A program made the position numbers and the translations under genes. From contig NZ_JAIQXE010000004.1 of the NCBI RefSeq assembly GCF_020076305.1, positions 62,001 through 126,000 on the forward strand: DNA of 64,000 nucleotides, read 5' to 3'. Positions 1 through 6,533 of this stretch are shown here, one piece after another (position 1 is the stretch's first letter; each line of letters begins with the position of its first letter). The DNA comes from Flavihumibacter profundi (lineage in GTDB: Bacteria > Bacteroidota > Bacteroidia > Chitinophagales > Chitinophagaceae). Below the pieces are notes generated by a model. That model was not told where the DNA came from. It made no database searches and saw nothing but the letters and a program-made list of their open reading frames with translations.

Positions 1-427
1 CATCAACCAGGTCAACTTTATTCATGAATACAACGATCTGAGGTACACCTACCTGGCGGGCCAGTAGGATGTGCTCTTTCGTTTGAGGCATTGGACCATC
101 GGTAGCAGCCACAACCAGGATCGCGCCGTCCATCTGAGCAGCACCGGTAATCATGTTCTTCACATAATCAGCGTGACCAGGACAGTCAACGTGAGCATAG
201 TGACGGTTAGCTGTCTGATATTCAACGTGTGCAGTATTAATAGTGATACCACGCTCTTTTTCTTCGGGCGCACCATCAATTTCATCATACTTCTTCGCTG
301 TAGCCAATCCTTTAGCTGCAAGGATAGAAGTAATAGCTGCTGTCAAGGTGGTTTTACCATGATCAACGTGGCCAATAGTACCTACGTTAACGTGGGGCTT
401 TTCCCTCTTAAAGGTCTCTTTTGCCAT
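1..427 (-). CDS. tuf: Elongation factor Tu, N-terminal part (cut by window edge)
   Basis: GTPase that delivers aminoacyl-tRNA to the ribosomal A site in the cytoplasm. The minus strand reads [20 protein letters not shown] from the ATG at 427-425, followed by the P-loop GHVDHGKTT, the switch I region ([12 protein letters not shown]), the G3 motif DCPGHADY and NKVDLVD at the window edge. About 142 of roughly 395 residues are present; the rest lies before position 1. Four tRNA genes sit directly upstream on the same strand, the usual tRNA-tufB arrangement, so a shared transcript is likely. A Bacteroidota -7 box at 495-502 could also drive it alone. Identification is essentially certain. Confidence 0.97.
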   Translation of the reverse strand, partial: MAKETFKREKPHVNVGTIGHVDHGKTTLTAAITSILAAKGLATAKKYDEIDGAPEEKERGITINTAHVEYQTANRHYAHVDCPGHADYVKNMITGAAQMDGAILVVAATDGPMPQTKEHILLARQVGVPQIVVFMNKVDLVD

Positions 428-494
428 TTTATTTGTTTTTAAGTTGTCTTTTAAAATTGGAAGTCCCGAGGGCCTTCATATAATTTTGTGCCTG

Positions 495-502
495 CAAAGA
501 TA
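495..502 (-). promoter_or_regulatory. Putative -7 promoter element for tuf
   Basis: The minus strand reads TATCTTTG, matching the Bacteroidota TAnnTTTG -7 consensus, about 68 bases before the tuf start codon. No TTTG -33 element at the expected distance was found, so this is a partial match. Confidence 0.45.
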
Positions 503-619
503 CAGAATAGCAACCGCATAGCCTGCCTGGCACATTTCAACATTTTGATTCAACTGACCCCCGAAAAATTGCTACACTTCACAAAGCATATAAGAACAGT
601 TCGGTTTTCAGCTCTTAAG

Positions 620-691
<72 letters not shown>

Positions 692-728
692 GTAAAAACG
701 GTTAGTTGTGGTCGCAAACTAAAATCTG

Positions 729-801
729 AGCGGAAGACGAGTCTCGAACTCGCAACCTATAGCTTGGAAGGCTATCGCTCTACCAATTGAGCTACTTCCG
801 C
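729..801 (-). tRNA. tRNA-Gly (TCC)
   Basis: Minus-strand cloverleaf with acceptor GCGGAAG/CTTCCGC, anticodon stem ATAGC/GCTAT around loop CTTCCAA (anticodon TCC) and the T-loop GTTCGAGAC. It reads GGA/GGG glycine codons. It lies between tRNA-Tyr and tRNA-Thr(GGT) in the cluster. Confidence 0.95.
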
Positions 802-901
802 TTATTGTTTTCCTTGTCAACACCTGAAAAACTAAATGCACTCCCGGGAATGCTGTAAAGAACTTTTGCCTCCGCCCTTGCATTTACAAGGATTGGAAAC
901 G

Positions 902-984
902 TGGGCAGGAGAGGATTCGAACCTCTGAAGTCGAAAGACAGCGGATTTACAGTCCGCCCCATTTGGCCGCTCTGGAACCTGCCC
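902..984 (-). tRNA. tRNA-Tyr (GTA)
   Basis: Minus-strand tRNA of about 83 nt with the long variable arm expected for tRNA-Tyr. The acceptor is GGGCAGG/CCTGCCC with discriminator A, and the anticodon stem GCGGA/TCCGC holds loop CTGTAAA (anticodon GTA). Confidence 0.95.
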
Positions 985-995
985 TATTTTACGAG

Positions 996-1068
996 AGCCA
1001 CTTGTCGGAATCGAACCAACGACCTACTGATTACAAATCAGTTGCTCTACCAGCTGAGCTAAAGTGGC
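996..1068 (-). tRNA. tRNA-Thr (TGT)
   Basis: Minus-strand cloverleaf with acceptor GCCACTT/AAGTGGC and anticodon stem ACTGA/TCAGT around loop TTTGTAA (anticodon TGT). It is the first tRNA of the cluster and follows the -7-like box at 1115-1122. Confidence 0.95.
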
Positions 1069-1114
1069 GCATAAAAAAACAGAAAAGAACTACCCCTTTT
1101 TTGATTCGGGATGG

Positions 1115-1122
1115 CAAAGGTA
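1115..1122 (-). promoter_or_regulatory. Putative promoter of the tRNA-tuf transcript
   Basis: The minus strand reads TACCTTTG, matching TAnnTTTG, about 47 bases upstream of the first tRNA. No clear -33 TTTG was found at the usual spacing. Confidence 0.5.
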
Positions 1123-1221
1123 AAAGAATTTAAGAAATACAAAAATTTTGAAAACCTTTTTTTTAAAAAAACAGGAGAACACAGGCCAGGCAAGCATTTC
1201 CACAGAAAAATAGGCACAAAA

Positions 1222-1262
1222 AAAAAGGTGTCTGACTCTTTTTGGGGGTCAGACACCTTTTT
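1222..1262. terminator. Strong hairpin, terminator of hpf and insulator of the tRNA operon
   Basis: A perfect 15-bp inverted repeat (1222-1236 with 1248-1262, core GGTGTCTGAC/GTCAGACACC) with an 11-nt loop is flanked by an A run on the left and a T run on the right, so it can terminate in either direction. It lies downstream of hpf (minus) and upstream of the tRNA promoter. A hairpin with the same GTGTCTGA core occurs at 38527-38562. Apart from this hairpin and the promoter, nothing is seen in 1069-1273. Confidence 0.8.
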
Positions 1263-1273
1263 GGGGGCTTTTT

Positions 1274-1576
1274 TTATACCGCGTATTGTTTTTGTTTTTT
1301 ACGTTTAATCTGGTTTACCAGGGAATCAAGCGCACAGTCAAATGACTCTTCAAATGATTTAGAACTTGCTTTAACAAAGAAATCGTGTTTCGGCACGTGC
1401 ACCCTGATCTCCGCTACCTTGTCTTTAATGTTATGCACTACATTGTCTAATTTCAAATAAACATCCACTTTAATAATCCGTTCATGAAATGTTTCCAGTT
1501 TGCTTAATTTGTTGGTAACATACTCCACGAGTTTTACATCTGCATCAAAGTGTACAGTTTGAATGTTAACGTTCAT
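1274..1576 (-). CDS. hpf: Ribosome hibernation promoting factor (HPF/RaiA family, short form)
   Basis: Binds the 30S decoding region and helps store idle ribosomes in stationary phase. The protein has about 100 residues and starts MNVNIQTVHFDAD, with the family pattern of a beta strand, a helix (VEYVTNKLSKLETFHERI) and strands, then the sequence FVKASSKSFEESFDCALDSL typical of the short S30EA/YfiA domain. The long-form C-terminal dimerisation domain is absent. The frame stays open upstream to 1603, but the ATG at 1576 gives the family's usual N-terminus. No Shine-Dalgarno is visible. It may follow xerC (stop at 1754), though 177 bases separate them. Confidence 0.88.
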   Translation of the reverse strand: MNVNIQTVHFDADVKLVEYVTNKLSKLETFHERIIKVDVYLKLDNVVHNIKDKVAEIRVHVPKHDFFVKASSKSFEESFDCALDSLVNQIKRKKQKQYAV

Positions 1577-1753
1577 AGCAATCACGTTTTTACGAGTGAA
1601 CAATAAATAAAAGAGCTTTCTGAATATTTTTGTTATCCATTGGCTATTGGTTCTGTTGCTATGAAGATAATATAATGATCCCCATTTTCCAAGAATGCCT
1701 GCTTATTTTTTTTATTTCACAAACCATTCACATACAACAAATTAGATTAATGT

Positions 1754-2662
1754 TTAGCCCTTGGGGTGAGCCTTTTTGTGGACTTCCTTCAGTTTGCCGA
1801 TAGTTGTATGCGTATACACCTGTGTTGCAGCTAAACTGGCATGCCCCAGCAGTTCTTTTACAGCATTCAGTTCCGCACCGTTATTGAGTAAATGGGTGGC
1901 AAAACTGTGTCGCAGGATATGCGGGCTCCGTTTACTCAGGGTAGTGAAATTGCCCAGGTAGCCTTTTACAATGCGGTATACATATTGGGCATAAAGGGGT
2001 TTCCCCTTTTCGGTAAGCAGGACATGATTGGTATCATATGTTTCCCATTGCGTCGCCTTCATGGCTTCATATTTCCTGATTTCCTCCAGCAAATCCTCCT
2101 GCACGGGAACAACTCTCTCCTTATTGCCTTTCCCCAGCACCTTAATGGAGCGCGTATAGGTGCTCACCTGACTTTTCTTCAGGGTAACAAGTTCAGTCAA
2201 TCGCATACCAGTCTGGTAAAACAGGCGCAAAATAAGAGACGTAGTCAGGCCTTTCCAGCCATCTCCAAATGAACTGCCGTCAAATAACATCGCTGCCTGC
2301 CGTTCTTCCACATACACCGGCAGTTTCTTACCGGCTTTTGGCGCCGCCAGGTTGTTTACAGGCGAAACCCTGATCACCCCTTTTTTCAATAAATATTTAT
2401 AAAATGAACGTAGTGAAGATAATTTCCTGCTGATGGTACGTGGTGATACCCCGGCGCTTCCCTCCCTTTGTGCCGAAAGCCAGCTGCGCACCATAGCTGT
2501 ACTGGCCAATTCAAATTTATTAAGCTCATATTCCCTGGAGAGATAAACAGAAAACTGCAGCAGGTCATCGTTGTAAGCCCTGACAGTGTGGTCGGAATAC
2601 CTTTTTTCAAAACGGAGGTATTGCAGGAAATCGAGCAGCAGGCGGTCTTCTGGTAGTTGCAT
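1754..2662 (-). CDS. xerC: Tyrosine recombinase, XerC/XerD family
   Basis: Site-specific recombinase of 302 aa, the usual Xer length, expected to resolve chromosome dimers at dif. The N-terminal SAM-like core-binding domain spans about residues 5-95 and the catalytic domain about 115-300. All active-site residues are present: Arg154 (TGMRLTEL), Lys178 (LGKGNKER), His248-x-x-Arg251 (HILRHSFATHLL), His274 (LLGHASL) and Tyr283 (QVYTHT). It sits downstream of rpsU, separated by a hairpin ending six bases before its ATG. There is no sign of a prophage or integron, so a housekeeping role is more likely than mobility. Whether it is XerC or XerD cannot be settled here. Confidence 0.85.
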   Translation of the reverse strand: MQLPEDRLLLDFLQYLRFEKRYSDHTVRAYNDDLLQFSVYLSREYELNKFELASTAMVRSWLSAQREGSAGVSPRTISRKLSSLRSFYKYLLKKGVIRVSPVNNLAAPKAGKKLPVYVEERQAAMLFDGSSFGDGWKGLTTSLILRLFYQTGMRLTELVTLKKSQVSTYTRSIKVLGKGNKERVVPVQEDLLEEIRKYEAMKATQWETYDTNHVLLTEKGKPLYAQYVYRIVKGYLGNFTTLSKRSPHILRHSFATHLLNNGAELNAVKELLGHASLAATQVYTHTTIGKLKEVHKKAHPKG

Positions 2663-2668
2663 AGAAAA

Positions 2669-2704
2669 GGGATAGCAGCAAAGCTACTACTTTGCTGCTA
2701 TCCC
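2669..2704 (-). terminator. Hairpin between rpsU and xerC (terminator or attenuator)
   Basis: A perfect 15-bp inverted repeat (2669-2683 with 2690-2704, core GATAGCAGCAAAG) with a 6-nt loop is followed on the minus strand by TTTTC and then the xerC ATG. It would terminate rpsU mRNA, with partial read-through needed for xerC unless xerC has its own start. Confidence 0.75.
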
Positions 2705-2735
2705 ATAACACTATGAAAAACAGAATTAACTGTTA

Positions 2736-2930
2736 TTATTCGAACTTTCCGGTAGCGAGTTGTTGCTTATAAACTGCTTTCAACACTTGTGCACGACGTT
2801 TAATAGACGGCTTGGTGAATGATTGACGCTCTCTCAGTTGCAACAGCACTTTAGCCTTCTCAAATTTCTTTTTGTACTTCTTGAGGGCCTTGTCGATGTT
2901 TTCACAATCTTTTGAATCGATGATCAGCAT
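2736..2930 (-). CDS. rpsU: 30S ribosomal protein bS21
   Basis: Small-subunit protein of 64 aa that binds near the 3' end of 16S rRNA. The sequence MLIIDSKDCENIDKALKKYK, the run FEKAKVLLQLRERQSF and the basic tail TKPSIKRRAQVLKAVYKQQL are typical of bS21. The start at 2930 is fixed by a perfect Shine-Dalgarno (2940-2947, AAAGGAGG) nine bases upstream; the frame extends further but without family support. In Bacteroidota the anti-SD is occluded with bS21's help, and rpsU keeps a strong SD thought to serve autoregulation. A full promoter lies at 2965-2995. Confidence 0.95.
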   Translation of the reverse strand: MLIIDSKDCENIDKALKKYKKKFEKAKVLLQLRERQSFTKPSIKRRAQVLKAVYKQQLATGKFE

Positions 2931-2939
2931 GGTAATATA

Positions 2940-2947
2940 CCTCCTTT
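2940..2947 (-). promoter_or_regulatory. Strong Shine-Dalgarno of rpsU
   Basis: The minus strand reads AAAGGAGG, complementary to the 16S anti-SD over eight bases, with nine bases to the ATG at 2930. Other genes in this window generally lack an SD, so the site is unusual and likely regulatory (see findings). Confidence 0.85.
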
Positions 2948-2964
2948 GGTAATTTTTTGGACGG

Positions 2965-2995
2965 CAAAGATAGGAAAGAATACATTTTATCCAAA
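2965..2995 (-). promoter_or_regulatory. rpsU promoter, complete Bacteroidota consensus
   Basis: On the minus strand TTTG (2995-2992) is followed after 19 bases by TATCTTTG (2972-2965), matching both the -33 and -7 elements. The predicted start near 2960 gives a leader of about 30 nt that contains the Shine-Dalgarno. Confidence 0.8.
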
Positions 2996-3025
2996 TCATT
3001 TTTCTTTCTGCAATTGCGGGTAGCC

Positions 3026-3033
3026 TATATTTG
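3026..3033 (+). promoter_or_regulatory. Putative -7 element for the membrane protein gene at 3052
   Basis: TATATTTG matches TAnnTTTG and lies 18 bases before the ATG, predicting a leader of about 14 nt. It is divergent from the rpsU promoter. No exact -33 TTTG is present. Confidence 0.55.
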
Positions 3034-3051
3034 CTGACTGCCTGATTGTAT

Positions 3052-4374
3052 ATGAGAAAATTATGTACTTATTTGATTATCATCTTGTTGGCTAATGTTT
3101 CTTTCCTTTTTAGCCCAAGGGAATTTCCGGCAGATGCTATTCATAAATGGGGAGATTTTTATATCCGGCTCAACCAGAAAATGGGCGTTCGTGTAAACGG
3201 AGACGCATTTGCCTTCGTTTCCCTGGCCATTAAACCCTCCATTTTAACTGAAAAAAACCAGCTCCGGCAATCAAGGCCAGGCTATATTTTTGCGGGAAAC
3301 CTGCTGGGATCTGTTATTTATGGTTGCACCTACCCTTTCCGTGATAAACTGGAAAAGTTCTTCCAGGCCAGGATTGCTGATAAATATCCCACGAAAGAAA
3401 AAGAAAAAATAGCGCGCTGGTTTGCATTTTACAGCGCTTTTGTACTTCTCAACATTGTCGTTCTCGTTATTTCATTATCCCTTTTTGATAGCCTTGTTAC
3501 CCATTTCATCGGACCCTGGAAAGTTGGTTCTATCCGATACCTGTTCCTCTTCCTGTTGGTTGACAACCCGGTCACTAAACTTTTCTTCTGGTCACCCCAC
3601 GTGCAGGTTTTTAATATCCTTACACCATTGTTGTTGTTGTATGCGGGAATGCAGGTATCTAAATACGCAGGCAATAAGTTGCGGTTATTCCTGCTATGCG
3701 GGGCCTCTGGCATTTTGCTGCTTTTCTATGGTTCCTTTTTAATGTTATGTCCTGTTTTGCTTTTCGGATACTGGAACTACCTGAGACTTACAAACCAGTC
3801 CTATAGGTGGCAACAGGCTTTTACCCTATTCATAATGACTTTCTGCTTTGCATTGCCTGTGATTTTATGGATAGGTTATTTAAAATTGCATGGCGTTCCA
3901 TTTTACAGTGCAGAAGTGGCAGAATACCGGCAATTTATATGGATAGCAGACAGTTTACAACAATCAGCAGGGGACTTTTTTTCCGCTTTGTATACCAACA
4001 GTATATTATTTATGCAAAGCATGGGTAGCCTGCTGGTGCCTGCATTCTTCCTTGTATCTGCAATTTTATATTGCAGTATCAATATAGGTACGACATCCTT
4101 ACATACTATCAGTGCTAAACTCTCCCGTCAAGCTGCACAGCAAATGGCTTTCACCTTTGGTACCTGCCTGCTTTTTTTCTGGTTGCTGGGCTATTACGCC
4201 GATCGTCTGGCCCTAAGCTTTGCACCCCTTATTTATTTTCTGGCTGCGCTTTATTTAAACTCTAGTAATCCTGGCTGGCAATTCACCCTCTTTTTATGGA
4301 TACTGGCCCTGGTATGGCATGTATTGCTAATTTTCGGCAACCCTACCTATTTTAGCCCGGGATATTTCAACTAA
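3052..4374 (+). CDS. Polytopic membrane protein of unknown function
   Basis: A protein of 440 aa with roughly nine or ten hydrophobic segments: an N-terminal one (LCTYLIIILLANVSFLF), then clusters near residues 125-145, 165-180, 190-210, 215-245, 260-280, 320-345, 370-385 and 390-430. The soluble stretch at about 25-80 contains FPADAIHKWGDFYIRLNQK. The general layout resembles GT-C type glycosyltransferases or other sugar-pathway membrane enzymes, but no diagnostic motif is clear. Glycosyltransferase and methyltransferase genes follow shortly downstream. A TTG two codons earlier (3046) is possible, but the ATG at 3052 is preferred. Confidence 0.7.
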   Translation: MRKLCTYLIIILLANVSFLFSPREFPADAIHKWGDFYIRLNQKMGVRVNGDAFAFVSLAIKPSILTEKNQLRQSRPGYIFAGNLLGSVIYGCTYPFRDKLEKFFQARIADKYPTKEKEKIARWFAFYSAFVLLNIVVLVISLSLFDSLVTHFIGPWKVGSIRYLFLFLLVDNPVTKLFFWSPHVQVFNILTPLLLLYAGMQVSKYAGNKLRLFLLCGASGILLLFYGSFLMLCPVLLFGYWNYLRLTNQSYRWQQAFTLFIMTFCFALPVILWIGYLKLHGVPFYSAEVAEYRQFIWIADSLQQSAGDFFSALYTNSILFMQSMGSLLVPAFFLVSAILYCSINIGTTSLHTISAKLSRQAAQQMAFTFGTCLLFFWLLGYYADRLALSFAPLIYFLAALYLNSSNPGWQFTLFLWILALVWHVLLIFGNPTYFSPGYFN

Positions 4375-4409
4375 ATGGTTCATGCTTTATTAACTGTTAA
4401 TTTGCGCTT

Positions 4410-5006
4410 ATGTTTACCGGAATAATAGAAGCCATTGGAAGGATCGAGAAAATAGAAAAGGATGGAACAAATGCCATCTTCTGGATCAGCTCCCCTATTG
4501 CACATGAATTGAAGATAGACCAGAGTGTTTCGCATAATGGTGTGTGTTTAACTATAGATGCTCTTGAAGAAGAAAGGTCAAGGGTTACTGCCATTGCTGA
4601 AACCCTGCAAAAAACTAACCTGGAATCCTGGAAAGTCGGCGACAAGGTTAACCTTGAACGCTGCATGCTTCTGAACGGACGCCTTGACGGACACATAGTT
4701 CAGGGGCATGTGGATTGCAGGGCAACCTGTATTGCTAAAAGGGATCGCCAGGGCAGCTGGGAATTCAGGTTCAGGTTCCCCGAAGAATTTGCTGCTTTCG
4801 TTATCGAAAAAGGATCCATCAGTATCAATGGGACAAGCCTGACCATTTTTGATGTTTCCGAAAATGAATTTACTGTGGCCATCATTCCTTATACCTATAC
4901 CCATACCACTTTCAGTGACACAGAGGAAGGCACACTGGTAAACATAGAATTTGATCTTATCGGGAAATATGTAAACCGAATAGCCCAGGTAAAAGGCATG
5001 CAGTAA
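4410..5006 (+). CDS. ribE: Riboflavin synthase, alpha subunit
   Basis: Cytoplasmic enzyme that dismutates two 6,7-dimethyl-8-ribityllumazine molecules to riboflavin. At 198 aa it has the family's normal length and its duplicated lumazine-binding fold: domain one starts with MFTGIIEAIG and contains SVSHNGVCLTI, domain two contains GRLDGHIVQGHVD and GSISINGTSLTI. It starts 35 bases after the membrane protein gene. No FMN riboswitch is visible upstream. No other riboflavin gene is nearby, so the linkage to neighbouring glycan genes looks incidental. Confidence 0.95.
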   Translation: MFTGIIEAIGRIEKIEKDGTNAIFWISSPIAHELKIDQSVSHNGVCLTIDALEEERSRVTAIAETLQKTNLESWKVGDKVNLERCMLLNGRLDGHIVQGHVDCRATCIAKRDRQGSWEFRFRFPEEFAAFVIEKGSISINGTSLTIFDVSENEFTVAIIPYTYTHTTFSDTEEGTLVNIEFDLIGKYVNRIAQVKGMQ

Positions 5007-5060
5007 GCGGGTAACCCTTCTGCACTATAGCATACAATCAAAAAGAATTAAATTACCCGC
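5007..5060 (+). other. Inverted repeat between ribE and the glycosyltransferase
   Basis: GCGGGTAA (5007-5014) pairs perfectly with TTACCCGC (5053-5060) across a 38-nt loop. The first arm begins directly after the ribE stop. No T run follows, so it is not a typical intrinsic terminator; it may be an RNA structure or chance. Confidence 0.35.
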
Positions 5061-5072
5061 CAAATAGCCGTT

Positions 5073-5789
5073 TTGAAAAAATTCAGTATTCTAATCCCCT
5101 GTTACAACGAAGAAAAATTAATTGCCAGGGTATTGGATAATATTATTGCAGTAAAGCTTGATCATGATCTTGAAAAAGAGATTATCGTTGTTGACGACGG
5201 CTCGACAGATGGCACCCAAATTGCCATAACTGCTTACCTGGAAAAAAATCCGGGAGCACCAGTTACCTCAATACGACACGCCAAAAATGCAGGTAAGGGC
5301 GCGGCTGTGCAAACCGCCCTTGCTGCAGCTTCAGGTGAAATTGTGATTATCCAGGATTCAGACCTTGAATATTCCCCGAAAGATTATAATAAACTTCTTC
5401 AGCCTGTTATTGACGGCCATGCAGATGTTGTATATGGATCAAGGTTTATAGGTGCAGGCCCCCACAGGGTTTTGTTTTTTTTCCATACAATAGGTAATAA
5501 GTTCCTCACCTTCCTGTCTAACCTGTTTTCGCAACTGAACCTTACTGATATGGAAACCGGTTATAAACTCTTCCGTGCTGATATGCTAAAACAAATCAGC
5601 TTAAAGGAAAAAGGATTCGGATTTGAACCGGAGGTAACAGCAAAAATCAGCCGTATAAAACAAATCAGGATCTACGAAGTGGGCATTGCTTACTATGGCC
5701 GCACTTATGACGAAGGCAAGAAAATTAAATGGACTGATGGTGTGTATACTATCTACTGTATTTTCAAGTATAATATATTCCCGAAATGA
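5073..5789 (+). CDS. Glycosyltransferase family 2 (dolichol/polyprenyl-phosphate sugar transferase type)
   Basis: A 238-aa GT-A fold enzyme likely to transfer a sugar from a nucleotide donor to a lipid phosphate carrier at the inner membrane. It shows the GT2 start ILIPCYNEEKLI, the donor-binding VVDDGSTDGTQ, the metal-binding QDSDLEYSP and the late YGSRFIG/METGYKLFR motifs typical of the DPM1/ArnC-like subgroup. There are no C-terminal membrane helices. The start is a TTG; an in-frame stop just upstream leaves no ATG or GTG option. Its stop overlaps the methyltransferase start (ATGA), so the two are translationally coupled. Confidence 0.88.
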   Translation: MKKFSILIPCYNEEKLIARVLDNIIAVKLDHDLEKEIIVVDDGSTDGTQIAITAYLEKNPGAPVTSIRHAKNAGKGAAVQTALAAASGEIVIIQDSDLEYSPKDYNKLLQPVIDGHADVVYGSRFIGAGPHRVLFFFHTIGNKFLTFLSNLFSQLNLTDMETGYKLFRADMLKQISLKEKGFGFEPEVTAKISRIKQIRIYEVGIAYYGRTYDEGKKIKWTDGVYTIYCIFKYNIFPK

Positions 5790-6532
5790 TTATGCCCGAT
5801 AAAATCATTTCCCAGAATGACCCGGTTGGCGCCAGCACGCTGATGGTCATTGCTTCGGCAAAAAAATTCAACCGATGGATGTATGCAGTCATCAAGCCTT
5901 ATATTACCGGCCGCGTTCTGGAAATTGGCAGTGGTATCGGCAATATCTCTTCTTATTTACTGACCGATAATCAACAGGTTACCTTATCAGACCTTAACTC
6001 TGATTATTGTTCCCACCTGAAAACCCGTTTTGCGGATAACCCATCACTGGAAGATGTTCTTAGCCTTGACCTTGTTGCACCCGATTTTGCCACAAGCAAC
6101 GCCCACCTGCTTGAAAAATTTAACACCATTGTATTATTGAATGTAATTGAACATATTGAAGACCACGAAAGGGCAATCCGTAATGCAGGAAGCCTGCTTG
6201 TGGCCAATGGGCGATTGATCCTGCTGGCCCCTGCCTATCCATTTTTATTTACCGCCATCGATGCCGGGCTCGGCCACTTCAGGAGGTATACCAAAAGTAC
6301 CATGAGGTCTTTACTCCGGGAAAACGGGTTTAACATAAAGCATTGGCTATTTTTCAATTTTACCGGCATTGCCGGCTGGTTTGTCTTTGGCAAAATTTTA
6401 AGCAGGAAAGCTTTGGAATCCGGGGAAATGACCATCTACGAGGCACTGGTCCCCCTGAATAAAGCAATTGATCGGGTGACACATAAAATAGCCGGACTTT
6501 CCATCATCTTCATCGGTGAAAAGAAAGGGTAA
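5786..6532 (+). CDS. Class I SAM-dependent methyltransferase
   Basis: A 248-aa protein with the SAM-binding motif I VLEIGSGIGNISSYL (about residue 45), acidic motif II (TLSDLNSDY), and the later TIVLLNVIEHIEDHE typical of UbiG/Bioc-like methyltransferases. It overlaps the GT2 gene by four bases and is followed one base later by a polytopic membrane protein, so the three likely act together, perhaps modifying a lipid-linked glycan. The substrate cannot be told from sequence. An alternative start lies two codons in, at 5792. Confidence 0.85.
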   Translation: MIMPDKIISQNDPVGASTLMVIASAKKFNRWMYAVIKPYITGRVLEIGSGIGNISSYLLTDNQQVTLSDLNSDYCSHLKTRFADNPSLEDVLSLDLVAPDFATSNAHLLEKFNTIVLLNVIEHIEDHERAIRNAGSLLVANGRLILLAPAYPFLFTAIDAGLGHFRRYTKSTMRSLLRENGFNIKHWLFFNFTGIAGWFVFGKILSRKALESGEMTIYEALVPLNKAIDRVTHKIAGLSIIFIGEKKG

Positions 6533-6533
6533 C

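Noticed and set aside
1059-1308. Small open frames on both strands around the tRNA/hpf gap.
   Set aside because: They cross a tRNA, a promoter and a strong terminator hairpin and carry poly-Lys/Phe runs from A and T tracts.
1754-2662. Mobile element or integron integrase.
   Set aside because: Housekeeping neighbours (rpsU, hpf), normal Xer length and no attachment repeats or cargo genes point to chromosomal XerC/XerD.
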